Under the pieces are notes generated by a model. The model was not told the origin of the DNA. It saw nothing but the letters and a program-made list of their open reading frames with translations, and did not search any database. From assembly GCA_030147335.1 (NCBI GenBank), contig JASKZZ010000320.1, positions 1-5,164 of the forward strand: DNA of 5,164 bases, in the 5' to 3' direction. Source of the stretch: Herpetosiphonaceae bacterium (GTDB taxonomy: Bacteria > Chloroflexota > Chloroflexia > Chloroflexales > Kallotenuaceae). The position numbers and the translations under genes are program-made. Every line of letters starts with the position of its first letter. The stretch's first letter is position 1. Shown here one piece after another: positions 1-5,164 of this stretch.

Positions 1-2
1 TG

Positions 3-1379
3 TTCTTCAAGCAGACCGAACGGTACGTTTGTGATATAGCAACAGGCGTTGGGTTCAAGACCTATTTTCTCAGTCATGGCCTTAGCGATCCCAACGTGAG
101 CGCATCTGAGCGCAGTATCGCGCTGTTTGGTCTGCCGCTAAACGAGGCGCGCGTTGAAACCAACAGCAGCGGCGATACCGTGCTAACACAATGGTTCGAG
201 CGCGCACGTTTCGAGTTTCATCTAAAAGCAGATCCAGCAGACAGGCCGCAGGAACAGGTGCTGCTTGGGTTGTTAGGCAATGAGGTTCGTCCTTCACCCA
301 GCCAAACGCCAACTCCTCCACAGGAAGTACGTCTAGCACTAGAAGAAGTGGCGAGCGGATTAACCCAGCCGTTGTTTTTCACTCACGCCGCTGACAACTC
401 TAATCGTCGTTTTGTTGTTGAAAAGGGTGGAACGATTCGGACTATACCTGACAAGCGTCTATTTCTTGACCTCAGCAGTCGAGTTCGGGCAAGCGGCGGT
501 GAACAAGGCTTGCTTGGCTTAGCCTTTCATCCCCGCTTTCGTGAAAACGGCTATTTTTATGTCAACTATACCGACCGCAACGGTAACACCGTAATTTCCC
601 GCTTTGGTTCCAGCAGCGATAAAGCGTTTGGTGACGCCACCAGTGAAATGATTATTTTGCGTCAAGATCAACCAGCAGCAAATCACAATGGTGGAATGCT
701 GGCATTTGGTCCCGATGGCTACCTATACATTGGGTTAGGCGATGGCGGCGGCGCAAACGATATCTACCGCAACGCTCAAAACAAACGCTCATTGCTTGGC
801 AAACTGCTGCGTATCGACATTGACCGGGCGACACCCTACGCCATTCCTGCTGATAACCCGTTCGTGAACGACGCGGCAGCGCGACCAGAAATTTGGGCCT
901 ATGGACTACGTAATCCCTGGCGCTTTAGCTTCGACCGAGGAACAGGCGATTTGTTTATTGCCGATGTTGGTCAAGGTCGTAGCGAATGGGTTCATTGGTC
1001 TTCCACCAGCAGTACCGGTGGTGCGAACTATGGCTGGCCAATCGTGGAAGGGACACAGTGCCTCGAAGGATCAACCTGTAACCGAGACGGCCTGACACCA
1101 CCGATTGCGGAGTACAGCCACAGTGAGGGTTGTTCAGTTACAGGCGGTTATGTGTACCGTGGCACTGGGTATCCAGCACTGCGAGGAATGTATGTGTTTG
1201 CCGATTTCTGCTCCGGGCGTATCTGGACACTTGCGCGCAACCAAAGTGGCGCATGGACGATGAAGCAGCAGATCAAGACATCGCTGCGAATTAGCTCATT
1301 TGGCGAGGATCAATCGGGTGAGCTTTATATCACAGACTTTGCAGGTGGCCGCGTGTATCGTCTTATCGAAGCTCGCTAG
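3..1379 (+). CDS. PQQ-dependent sugar dehydrogenase with N-terminal Chloroflexota-type module (5' partial)
   Basis: Predicted exported quinoprotein that oxidises aldose sugars with PQQ as cofactor. The frame is open from the left edge, so the start and any signal peptide lie upstream. The GTG at 96 is not a credible start because conserved sequence precedes it. Counting residues from position 3, residues 1-97 form a module with the motifs IALFGLPL, TQWFERARFEF and QVLLGLLGNEV. A Pro/Ser/Thr/Gln linker follows at about 98-107. Residues 110-458 form the six-bladed GSDH barrel, with QGLLGLAFHP (168-177), NHNGG (His228), GDGGG (Asp247), GLRNPWR (Arg303, Asn304) and ADVGQ. His228 and Asp247 have the same 19-residue spacing as catalytic His144 and Asp163 of Acinetobacter soluble glucose dehydrogenase, and Arg303-Asn304 match its Arg228-Asn229. 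Four cysteines (353, 359, 377, 403) suggest disulphides and an extracytoplasmic location. It resembles the YliI/Asd aldose dehydrogenase branch. The exact sugar is unknown. No clear terminator follows. Confidence 0.9.
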   Translation, partial: FFKQTERYVCDIATGVGFKTYFLSHGLSDPNVSASERSIALFGLPLNEARVETNSSGDTVLTQWFERARFEFHLKADPADRPQEQVLLGLLGNEVRPSPSQTPTPPQEVRLALEEVASGLTQPLFFTHAADNSNRRFVVEKGGTIRTIPDKRLFLDLSSRVRASGGEQGLLGLAFHPRFRENGYFYVNYTDRNGNTVISRFGSSSDKAFGDATSEMIILRQDQPAANHNGGMLAFGPDGYLYIGLGDGGGANDIYRNAQNKRSLLGKLLRIDIDRATPYAIPADNPFVNDAAARPEIWAYGLRNPWRFSFDRGTGDLFIADVGQGRSEWVHWSSTSSTGGANYGWPIVEGTQCLEGSTCNRDGLTPPIAEYSHSEGCSVTGGYVYRGTGYPALRGMYVFADFCSGRIWTLARNQSGAWTMKQQIKTSLRISSFGEDQSGELYITDFAGGRVYRLIEAR

Positions 1380-1573
1380 TACAAATTTTTTCCATGAATA
1401 CTCCTAGCCGACCATATTGCTGAGGTGAAACTCCGCCGAGCATATCAATTGTTGATAAACATACTCGACAAGTACTCTTCTTCAACAGGACACATGGGTA
1501 ATTACTGAGACCCATAGTGTTTGGTAGACTACCGTCATTGGTTATTGCAATTATTGCTTAGGAGTTCACCACC
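1380..1573 (+). other. Intergenic leader ahead of the pilin gene
   Basis: No reading frame of note lies in this 194-bp gap. It probably carries the pilin promoter and 5' leader, but I find no convincing -35/-10 pair. The best hexamers are TTGATA at 1452-1457 and TAGACT at 1525-1530, and neither has a well-spaced partner. Two small perfect inverted repeats are visible. TATCAA/TTGATA lies at 1443-1457 with a 3-nt spacer. ATGGGT/ACCCAT lies at 1494-1515 with a 10-nt spacer. Either could be a regulator site. The heptamer TTATTGC is repeated at 1542-1548 and 1551-1557. A Shine-Dalgarno AGGAG lies at 1560-1564, nine bases before the ATG. Confidence 0.4.
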
Positions 1574-1732
1574 ATGCTTCGCAACTTTTTCGCTCGTGAA
1601 GAAGGCCAGGGCCTTGTTGAGTACGCGTTGATCCTCGTGTTGATCGCCATCGTCGTCATCGGCATCCTGTCGGTCCTCGGCCGCCGCGTCTCAACCGTCT
1701 TCTCGCAGATCAACTCCGGCCTCAGCCGCTAA
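1574..1732 (+). CDS. flp: Flp/Tad-type pilin precursor
   Basis: Small type IVb (Flp/Fap) pilin subunit of 52 residues, too short for many gene callers. It has a basic leader (MLRNFFAREEG), the Flp processing motif with cleavage expected after Gly11, Glu and Tyr at mature positions +5 and +6 (Glu16, Tyr17), and a hydrophobic helix at about residues 18-36 (ALILVLIAIVVIGILSVL). A short amphipathic tail ends SGLSR. A TadV-like prepilin peptidase would remove the leader, leaving about 41 residues to be assembled into adhesion pili by a Tad secretion machine. ATG is preceded by AGGAG at a 9-nt spacing. Codons are strongly biased to C-ending forms in the second half, as in highly expressed genes. 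It stands alone, with its own terminator and no tad genes in the window, so the assembly apparatus must be encoded elsewhere. Family call is firm; role in this organism is inferred. Confidence 0.92.
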   Translation: MLRNFFAREEGQGLVEYALILVLIAIVVIGILSVLGRRVSTVFSQINSGLSR

Positions 1733-1768
1733 GTTTATCCATCGGAACGGTGATGCTCTGCATCGTTT

Positions 1769-1808
1769 ACGAAGGCGAGCCACAATGGCTCGCCTTCGTT
1801 GTTTTGTT
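1769..1808 (+). terminator. Strong intrinsic terminator of the pilin gene
   Basis: A perfect 14-bp stem (1769-1782 with 1786-1799) closes a 3-nt loop and runs into a T-rich tract (TTGTTTTGTT). It begins 36 bases after the pilin stop codon. The stability and isolation fit an abundant monocistronic transcript, and it shields the tRNA unit downstream. Confidence 0.9.
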
Positions 1809-1844
1809 GCCCTACCCTCGTATCACGCGCATTCATGGAACTGT

Positions 1845-1873
1845 TTGACGTCATGTTCTTTTTCCGGTATTAT
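1845..1873 (+). promoter_or_regulatory. Sigma-70 type promoter of tRNA-Glu
   Basis: TTGACG at 1845-1850 and TATTAT at 1868-1873 are each one base from consensus and are separated by the ideal 17 bp. Transcription should start near 1880, only about six bases before the mature tRNA 5' end at 1886. This leaves a very short leader for RNase P to remove. Confidence 0.8.
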
Positions 1874-1885
1874 TCTTCACGTAAC

Positions 1886-1962
1886 GGCCCCATCGTCTAG
1901 CGGCCTAGGACGACACCCTTTCAAGGTGTAGATCGCGGGTTCGAATCCCGCTGGGGTCACCA
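1886..1962 (+). tRNA. tRNA-Glu (anticodon UUC)
   Basis: A full cloverleaf folds. The acceptor GGCCCCA pairs with TGGGGTC, including one G-U pair. The D arm has stem GTCT/GGAC. The anticodon stem ACACC/GGTGT holds the loop CTTTCAA with anticodon TTC at 1920-1922. The T arm GCGGG-TTCGAAT-CCCGC is perfect. Discriminator A1959 is followed by an encoded CCA (1960-1962), so CCA addition is not needed. It reads glutamate codons GAA and GAG. It has its own promoter upstream and a likely terminator about 100 bases downstream. Confidence 0.97.
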
Positions 1963-1978
1963 ACAAAATTTGCGGAAT

Positions 1979-2044
1979 TTCAGAAAGTAGTTCGCTGCAA
2001 TTCAGAAAGTAATTCGCCTTTTTGCAGAAACTACTTCATCTTAC
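1979..2044 (+). repeat. Three tandem 22-bp degenerate repeats next to the tRNA
   Basis: Units start at 1979, 2001 and 2023, an exact 22-bp period or about two helical turns. The first two share TTCAGAAAGTAnTTCGC with 16 of 17 bases identical. The third (TGCAGAAACTACTTCATC) is more diverged but keeps the core CAGAAA-TA-TTC in register. They begin 17 bases after the tRNA CCA end. Regular spacing suggests binding sites for a protein, for example transposase sites at a relic insertion-sequence end (IS21-type ends carry such repeats). No transposase frame is near. The function is inferred and uncertain. Confidence 0.6.
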
Positions 2045-2063
2045 GGAAAAGCCGCACTACAGG

Positions 2064-2100
2064 CCGAGGTGGACTATATAGTCCACCTCGGTTTGTTTTT
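2064..2100 (+). terminator. Perfect 28-nt palindrome with T tract, probable tRNA transcript terminator
   Basis: Positions 2064-2091 are perfectly self-complementary, with arms CCGAGGTGGACT and AGTCCACCTCGG around ATAT. They are followed immediately by TTTGTTTTT. This is a strong intrinsic terminator for plus-strand transcription from the tRNA promoter. On the minus strand the hairpin is followed by CCTGTAGTGC, with no direct T tract, so it is a poor terminator for the opposing operon. Confidence 0.8.
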
Positions 2101-2165
2101 CCAGTTACGATGTGAAACGGCACGAGGTGACGAAAAAATTGCAACGAGAGGGGCAAGTGTGGGAG

Positions 2166-2381
2166 TTAAAACTCCAAGTCGGACGAGGACTCCGAGGTAG
2201 CAACAGGCAAGGATTTACCCATAACCTCCTCAAAAATCTCACGGGTCAAGTACCTTTGCTGGCCATGATCTGGCCCGAAATACTTTTGGAACCGGCGCCG
2301 ACGTACATCAATCACTTTCCAATCTCCTCCCGTGTCTGCCCAGAACATCGCTCGCATTTCTGTCAGTTCTTCTTTGCTCAA
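2166..2381 (-). CDS. Hypothetical protein, probable C-terminal part of a frameshifted gene
   Basis: I do not recognise this family. A 71-residue frame begins at a TTG (2381), but the same frame stays open upstream to 2498, giving about 110 codons without a stop and no ATG. The predicted product is rich in charged and aromatic residues. It includes the segments KQLSKEELTEMRAMF, WADTGGDWKVIDV, RRRRFQKYF and LTREIFEEVMGKSL, then a Ser/Glu-rich tail ending DLEF. It looks soluble, has no membrane segment, and could be a small nucleic-acid-binding or regulatory protein, though nothing proves that. It is the last gene of the minus-strand cluster, downstream of the sugar epimerase. The unusual start and the extra upstream open frame suggest that its real N-terminus is the adjacent out-of-frame piece at 2410-2520. 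Confidence 0.5.
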   Translation of the reverse strand: MSKEELTEMRAMFWADTGGDWKVIDVRRRRFQKYFGPDHGQQRYLTREIFEEVMGKSLPVATSESSSDLEF

Positions 2382-2409
2382 CTGTTTGCCCCGCGCTATG
2401 TTGAGACTC

Positions 2410-2520
2410 TTAAGTACGCCTTTGAAAACAGGCCCCGGCCAGATCGGGTACAGTATAATTCTTTTTGCGCCCCAATAGAATGCTCGCCGCTGATTCGATC
2501 ATGTCGACAACGACGAGCAT
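2410..2520 (-). pseudogene. Out-of-frame N-terminal piece of the hypothetical gene
   Basis: An ATG at 2520 lies 18 bases after the epimerase stop, and its frame begins MLVVVDMIESAASILLGRKK before ending at 2410-2412. The frame downstream of the five-base T-run at 2462-2466 (an A-run on the coding strand) continues in another register as RIILYPIWPGPVF and joins the C-terminal part ending at 2166. Removing one A joins the two into a single protein of about 117 residues. This may be a decayed gene, a sequencing error in a homopolymer, or less likely programmed slippage. The Shine-Dalgarno is weak (GAGTGTGAG region). Confidence 0.4.
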
Positions 2521-2538
2521 GTTGCTCACACTCAAGTG

Positions 2539-3288
2539 CTAGGCCGCGTTCACCGCCTGTATATACGCAAAGCTGCGCTGCACATCGTCGAGTGGCGCGT
2601 CAGATGTATCCTGCTCCACGATATACCACTCTGTCGCGTGCGCGGCTTGCAGTATTTGCTCCCATGCAAGCGATCCGCTACCAACTGGCGCGAATGTGCC
2701 GCCCGGCTGTGTCGATCGATCTTTCAAGTGCAGCAGCTTCACTCGATCGCCATGTTGCTCGATGAGCGTCACCGGATCACGACCTGCAACGACTACCCAG
2801 TACACGTCAAGCTCGAAATGCACCAGTGCCGGGTCGGTTTCAACAACCAGCGTTTCCCACATGGTAGTGTTACCGAGTGACGCGAATTCGAAATCGTGGT
2901 TATGATACGCCAAGCGTAGGCCGTTGTCGTGGAACTGTTGCCCGATACGATTCAGACGCTTTGCCAGTGCTTGCGCTCGGCCCACGTCGCCACGATATTC
3001 TTCGCTTAGCCACGGCACAACTGCATACTGACAGCCAAGCGTTTTGAGATCGGCGATAACCCGTTCTGCATGCTGTTCCAGTTGATCCAGAGTAACGTGC
3101 GCTGCCGGCGCTCGCATGCCAAGTTCGTCCAACACGGCACGAATGTCCGTTGGTGTGCTGTTGCCGTAGCCCACCAACTCTACAACCCGATACCCGATCG
3201 CCGCGACCTGCCGCAACGTACCGAGCATATCATCCGCTGTTAACGATCGTAATGTATATAACTGTACGCCAAGTTGATCAAGGTTCAT
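2539..3288 (-). CDS. Sugar phosphate isomerase/epimerase family protein (xylose isomerase-like TIM barrel)
   Basis: Cytoplasmic enzyme of 249 residues in the AP_endonuc_2/IolE-like TIM-barrel family. Members isomerise, epimerise, dehydrate or cleave sugars and keto-sugars using a divalent metal. Visible markers in order are GVQLYTLR (7-14), YHNHDFEF (128-135), FELDVYW (158-164), LLHLKDR (185-191), PVGSGSLAW (201-209) and WYIVEQD (221-227). Likely metal ligands are Glu134, Asp161, His187 and Glu225, by analogy with the family. Length is near the usual 250-290. The ATG overlaps the stop of the upstream oxidoreductase as ATGA, and a strong Shine-Dalgarno GGGAGGT (3298-3304) lies inside that gene about 9 bases away, so translation is probably coupled. 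In this context it may act on a keto-sugar made by the oxidoreductase. Substrate unknown. Confidence 0.9.
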   Translation of the reverse strand: MNLDQLGVQLYTLRSLTADDMLGTLRQVAAIGYRVVELVGYGNSTPTDIRAVLDELGMRAPAAHVTLDQLEQHAERVIADLKTLGCQYAVVPWLSEEYRGDVGRAQALAKRLNRIGQQFHDNGLRLAYHNHDFEFASLGNTTMWETLVVETDPALVHFELDVYWVVVAGRDPVTLIEQHGDRVKLLHLKDRSTQPGGTFAPVGSGSLAWEQILQAAHATEWYIVEQDTSDAPLDDVQRSFAYIQAVNAA

Positions 3289-4394
3289 ACGGTATGTACC
3301 TCCCGTGCGCTCCAGTTTACAGGCAACGCTTCAGGTTGTTGCATCATGCTGTCGAGCGTAATATGCCGCCCATCGCGGGAAGCATCATGGATGGCGTGCA
3401 TAATATCGAGCACATGGTACGCCAGATCGCCGTTGGCCCGATGGAGACGCCCCGTTCGCAGCGCATCCGCCATGTCCGCCACGCCAATGCCCCGGCTGTT
3501 CGCGGTGTGATGGTGCTCGATCGGCTGCTCCTGCCACTCAACCTCGCCCGGACGGTGCAGCACCACCGGTCCGCCAAACGTATTCGGGTCAGGCAGGAGC
3601 AACGTGCCTTCAGTACCAAACACTTCCATGCCGCCAACCTTGCCTGGAATCACATCAAAGCTGGTCGTGATCGTGCCGACCGCGCCACTGGCGAAATCGA
3701 GCACACCCGTGATATGCGTTGGAGTCGTAACGGTGATCATCGTGCCGTTCAGCGGCTGGCTGGTGATCATACGTTGGGAACGCGAAATTTGCGCCGAACC
3801 GGTGACGCGCGCTACTGGGCCGAGTAATGTTGTGAGCGCGGTGAGATAATACGGCCCCATGTCGAACATTGGGCCAGCGCCTTGTTGATAAAAGAACTCG
3901 GGGCTAGGATGCCACGACTCCGGCCCTCGTGATAGCATAAACGCGTGCGCGGCGATCGGTCGTCCAATCGCCCCTGCATCGATCAGCTTGCGGCAGGTTT
4001 GCAGTCCACCACCCATAAACGTATCGGGCGCGCCGCCAACGAGCAAGCCCTTTGATTTGGCGAGATCAAGCATGCGGCGCGCGTTTTCACGATTGATCGC
4101 CAGCGGCTTTTCGTTATACACCGACTTGCCCGCATCCAACACTGCCAACCCGATCGCACCATGTGCTGCCGGAATCGTAAGGTTGACCACCAGCTCGATC
4201 TCCGGATCGGCCAGCAGCTCGTCGGGGCTGTAGGCTTTCGGCACGTCGTACTTTTGCGCCTGTGTTTGGGCACGCTCGAGCATAAGATCGGCGCACGCAA
4301 CAACATGGAGACTAGGAAATTGCGTACAATTTTCAAGATATATGCTGCTGATATTGCCGCAGCCAATAATGCCAACGTTCACTGGTTGAACCAT
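3285..4394 (-). CDS. Gfo/Idh/MocA family NAD(P)-dependent sugar oxidoreductase
   Basis: Cytoplasmic dehydrogenase of 369 residues, the normal length for the family. The N-terminal Rossmann fold shows GIIGCGNISS (8-17). The family signature Glu-Lys-Pro is at 95-97 in YNEKPLAI, where the lysine is catalytic. The C-terminal alpha/beta domain begins about residue 122 with GAPDTFMGGGLQT. FDMGPYYL (177-184) carries the conserved Asp178, but the position often held by catalytic histidine appears to be tyrosine (Tyr182 or Tyr183), as in some subfamilies. Members oxidise or reduce sugar and cyclitol hydroxyls, often at C3. The start ATG at 4394 has AAGGAT (4401-4406) six bases upstream. It lies 53 bases after the ThuA-domain gene and overlaps the epimerase start by four bases. 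ThuA plus this family matches the ThuA-ThuB pairing known in rhizobial trehalose use, but the substrate here is unproven. Confidence 0.93.
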   Translation of the reverse strand: MVQPVNVGIIGCGNISSIYLENCTQFPSLHVVACADLMLERAQTQAQKYDVPKAYSPDELLADPEIELVVNLTIPAAHGAIGLAVLDAGKSVYNEKPLAINRENARRMLDLAKSKGLLVGGAPDTFMGGGLQTCRKLIDAGAIGRPIAAHAFMLSRGPESWHPSPEFFYQQGAGPMFDMGPYYLTALTTLLGPVARVTGSAQISRSQRMITSQPLNGTMITVTTPTHITGVLDFASGAVGTITTSFDVIPGKVGGMEVFGTEGTLLLPDPNTFGGPVVLHRPGEVEWQEQPIEHHHTANSRGIGVADMADALRTGRLHRANGDLAYHVLDIMHAIHDASRDGRHITLDSMMQQPEALPVNWSAREVHTV

Positions 4395-4447
4395 GATGTC
4401 ATCCTTGATTTAATGAACACACCGGCCACGCTCTACGACGCGTTATT

Positions 4448-5089
4448 TCACCGACTTGCCCATAACATGCCGCGCCGTTGAGTCTCACGCGTTTCGGGCA
4501 CATCTAAATCACTCGTATGATGGCCGAGCGACGAAAAAAACACCTTCCCCTGCGCCCAGCGCCGCTTCCACACTACAGGCATCACCGTCCCCGCAATCCA
4601 CGGCGCGTACTCGCCGCTAAACGTCGTCGTCGCCAGTACCTCGTTCGATGGATCGACGTGCATGTAGTATTGCTCGGTATGCACCTCGAAATCGTGCAGC
4701 CCCGCCATGATTGGATCATCGTGGTTGGCGATGTTCACCGTGTACGGAATGATGTTGCCTGGATGCGCCACCCACTGCCCGCCGACCATCCATTGATACT
4801 CGGTGTTGTTGCGAAACGAGTCGGCCATGCAGCCGTGCCAGCCAGCAATGCCAACCCCACCTGCAACGGCACTTAGCAGCGCCCGTTCCTGCTCGTTCGT
4901 GATCGTACCCATCGTCCACACCGGCACGATCACACTCAATTCGTGCAGTGACGTGTCGAGGTAGGCATCCAGCGTGTCGCGCACGGTCACCTTGAAGCCT
5001 TCGTCGCGTAACATCGTCGCGATCAATTCGGCGGATTGCTGCGGCTGATGCCCGTCCCAGCCGCCCCACACGATCAACGCAGATTTCAT
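4448..5089 (-). CDS. ThuA-domain protein (trehalose utilisation family)
   Basis: A 213-residue protein covering the whole ThuA domain, which has a class I glutamine-amidotransferase-like fold. Features are the opening strand SALIVWGGWDGH (3-14), a second strand at 51-57, GWHGCMADSF (83-92), the HTEQYYMHVD segment (137-146), PVVWKRRWAQGKVFF (171-185), SLGHHTSD (187-194) and the typical end RGMLWAS. ThuA proteins take part in catabolism of trehalose, sucrose or other glycosides after oxidation to 3-keto forms; the precise chemistry varies in the family. No signal peptide is visible, so it should act in the cytoplasm. The ATG at 5089 has GAGGAG (5093-5098) very close upstream. It precedes the oxidoreductase and epimerase genes on the same strand, supporting a joint sugar pathway. 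Symbol withheld because orthology to rhizobial thuA cannot be judged. Confidence 0.9.
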   Translation of the reverse strand: MKSALIVWGGWDGHQPQQSAELIATMLRDEGFKVTVRDTLDAYLDTSLHELSVIVPVWTMGTITNEQERALLSAVAGGVGIAGWHGCMADSFRNNTEYQWMVGGQWVAHPGNIIPYTVNIANHDDPIMAGLHDFEVHTEQYYMHVDPSNEVLATTTFSGEYAPWIAGTVMPVVWKRRWAQGKVFFSSLGHHTSDLDVPETRETQRRGMLWASR

Positions 5090-5105
5090 AAACTCCTCGC
5101 TCCAC

Positions 5106-5162
5106 TCACAAAATCGTGCAGCGCGGCTCGATCAGCACACGCTGCACGAAAACCACATGGAT
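5106..5162 (-). CDS. C-terminal tail of an unidentified upstream gene (partial)
   Basis: Reading in from the right edge on the minus strand, one frame stays open for 18 residues (IHVVFVQRVLIEPRCTIL) and ends with TGA at 5106-5108. It stops 16 bases before the ThuA-domain start. G/C-ending codons dominate, as in the neighbouring genes, and the spacing fits an operon. The piece is too short to identify. It could instead be leader sequence, since a 10-bp inverted repeat overlaps it. Confidence 0.35.
   Translation of the reverse strand: MHVVFVQRVLIEPRCTIL
5114..5149. repeat. 10-bp inverted repeat ahead of the ThuA-domain gene
   Basis: TCGTGCAGCG (5114-5123) and CGCTGCACGA (5140-5149) are perfect inverted copies around a 16-nt spacer. 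The repeat lies 25-60 bases upstream of the ThuA-domain start. It could form an mRNA hairpin or be a regulator site, or it may be chance within the end of an upstream gene. Confidence 0.45.
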
Positions 5163-5164
5163 GC

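Noticed and set aside
1452..1478. TTGATA with TACTCT as the pilin promoter
   Set aside because: The spacing is 15 bp and the -10 hexamer matches consensus at only three positions, so it is not supportable.
1979..2044. CRISPR array
   Set aside because: The repeats are contiguous, degenerate and only 22 bp in period, with no unique spacers of normal length and no cas genes.
2101..2165. Possible further gene or RNA between the palindrome and the hypothetical gene
   Set aside because: There is no credible frame, hairpin with T tract, or promoter pair in this stretch; I see nothing supportable in it.
2162..2175. Short hairpin GGAGTT/AACTCC over the stop of the hypothetical gene, as an operon terminator
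   Set aside because: The stem is only 6 bp with a 2-nt loop, and no T tract follows on the minus strand.
2112..2765. 217-residue plus-strand open frame
   Set aside because: It lies antisense to the epimerase and the hypothetical gene, and its product is rich in Cys, Arg, Pro and Ser with no recognisable motif. It has the look of a shadow frame.
3150..3827. 225-residue plus-strand open frame
   Set aside because: It is antisense to two clearly recognisable enzymes and has an Arg/His-rich, motif-free product, so it is a shadow of their codon pattern.

Overview
The window looks like ordinary chromosome of a Chloroflexota bacterium, most likely class Chloroflexia and possibly Herpetosiphon-like. 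The evidence is an Flp-type pilin of the kind common in that phylum, and a first protein that begins with an 'FG-P ... FERARFE ... VLLG-LG-E' module I associate with Chloroflexota exported proteins. Base composition is moderate. The genus is a guess; the phylum is a reasonable inference.

Left half, plus strand. (1) The 3' part of a gene for a secreted-type PQQ-dependent sugar dehydrogenase. Its frame is open to the left edge, so the true start is outside the window. (2) A 193-bp gap with small inverted repeats but no convincing promoter. (3) A 52-residue Flp/Tad pilin precursor with a good ribosome binding site, closed by a strong intrinsic terminator. (4) A complete tRNA-Glu(UUC) with encoded CCA, preceded by a near-consensus sigma-70 promoter. 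(5) Three degenerate 22-bp tandem repeats directly after the tRNA, then a perfect 28-nt palindrome followed by a T-rich run, which probably ends the tRNA transcript.

Right half, minus strand, read right to left. A short C-terminal tail of an unidentified gene enters at the right edge. It is followed by a ThuA-domain protein, a Gfo/Idh/MocA-family NAD(P)-dependent oxidoreductase, a sugar isomerase/epimerase of the xylose-isomerase-like TIM-barrel family (its start overlaps the previous stop as ATGA), and a small hypothetical gene that appears split by a one-base frameshift in an A-run. All reading frames are tightly spaced with clear Shine-Dalgarno sequences, so this is very probably one operon. 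The combination of ThuA, Gfo/Idh/MocA and IolE-like epimerase is typical of sugar or glycoside catabolism, plausibly through 3-keto sugar intermediates, but the substrate cannot be read from the sequence.

The operon runs towards the plus-strand tRNA unit. No good minus-strand terminator is visible at its end. I see no transposase gene, CRISPR array, phage gene or defence system. The points most worth a second look are the iteron-like repeats beside the tRNA, the frameshifted fourth gene, and the inverted repeat ahead of the ThuA gene.
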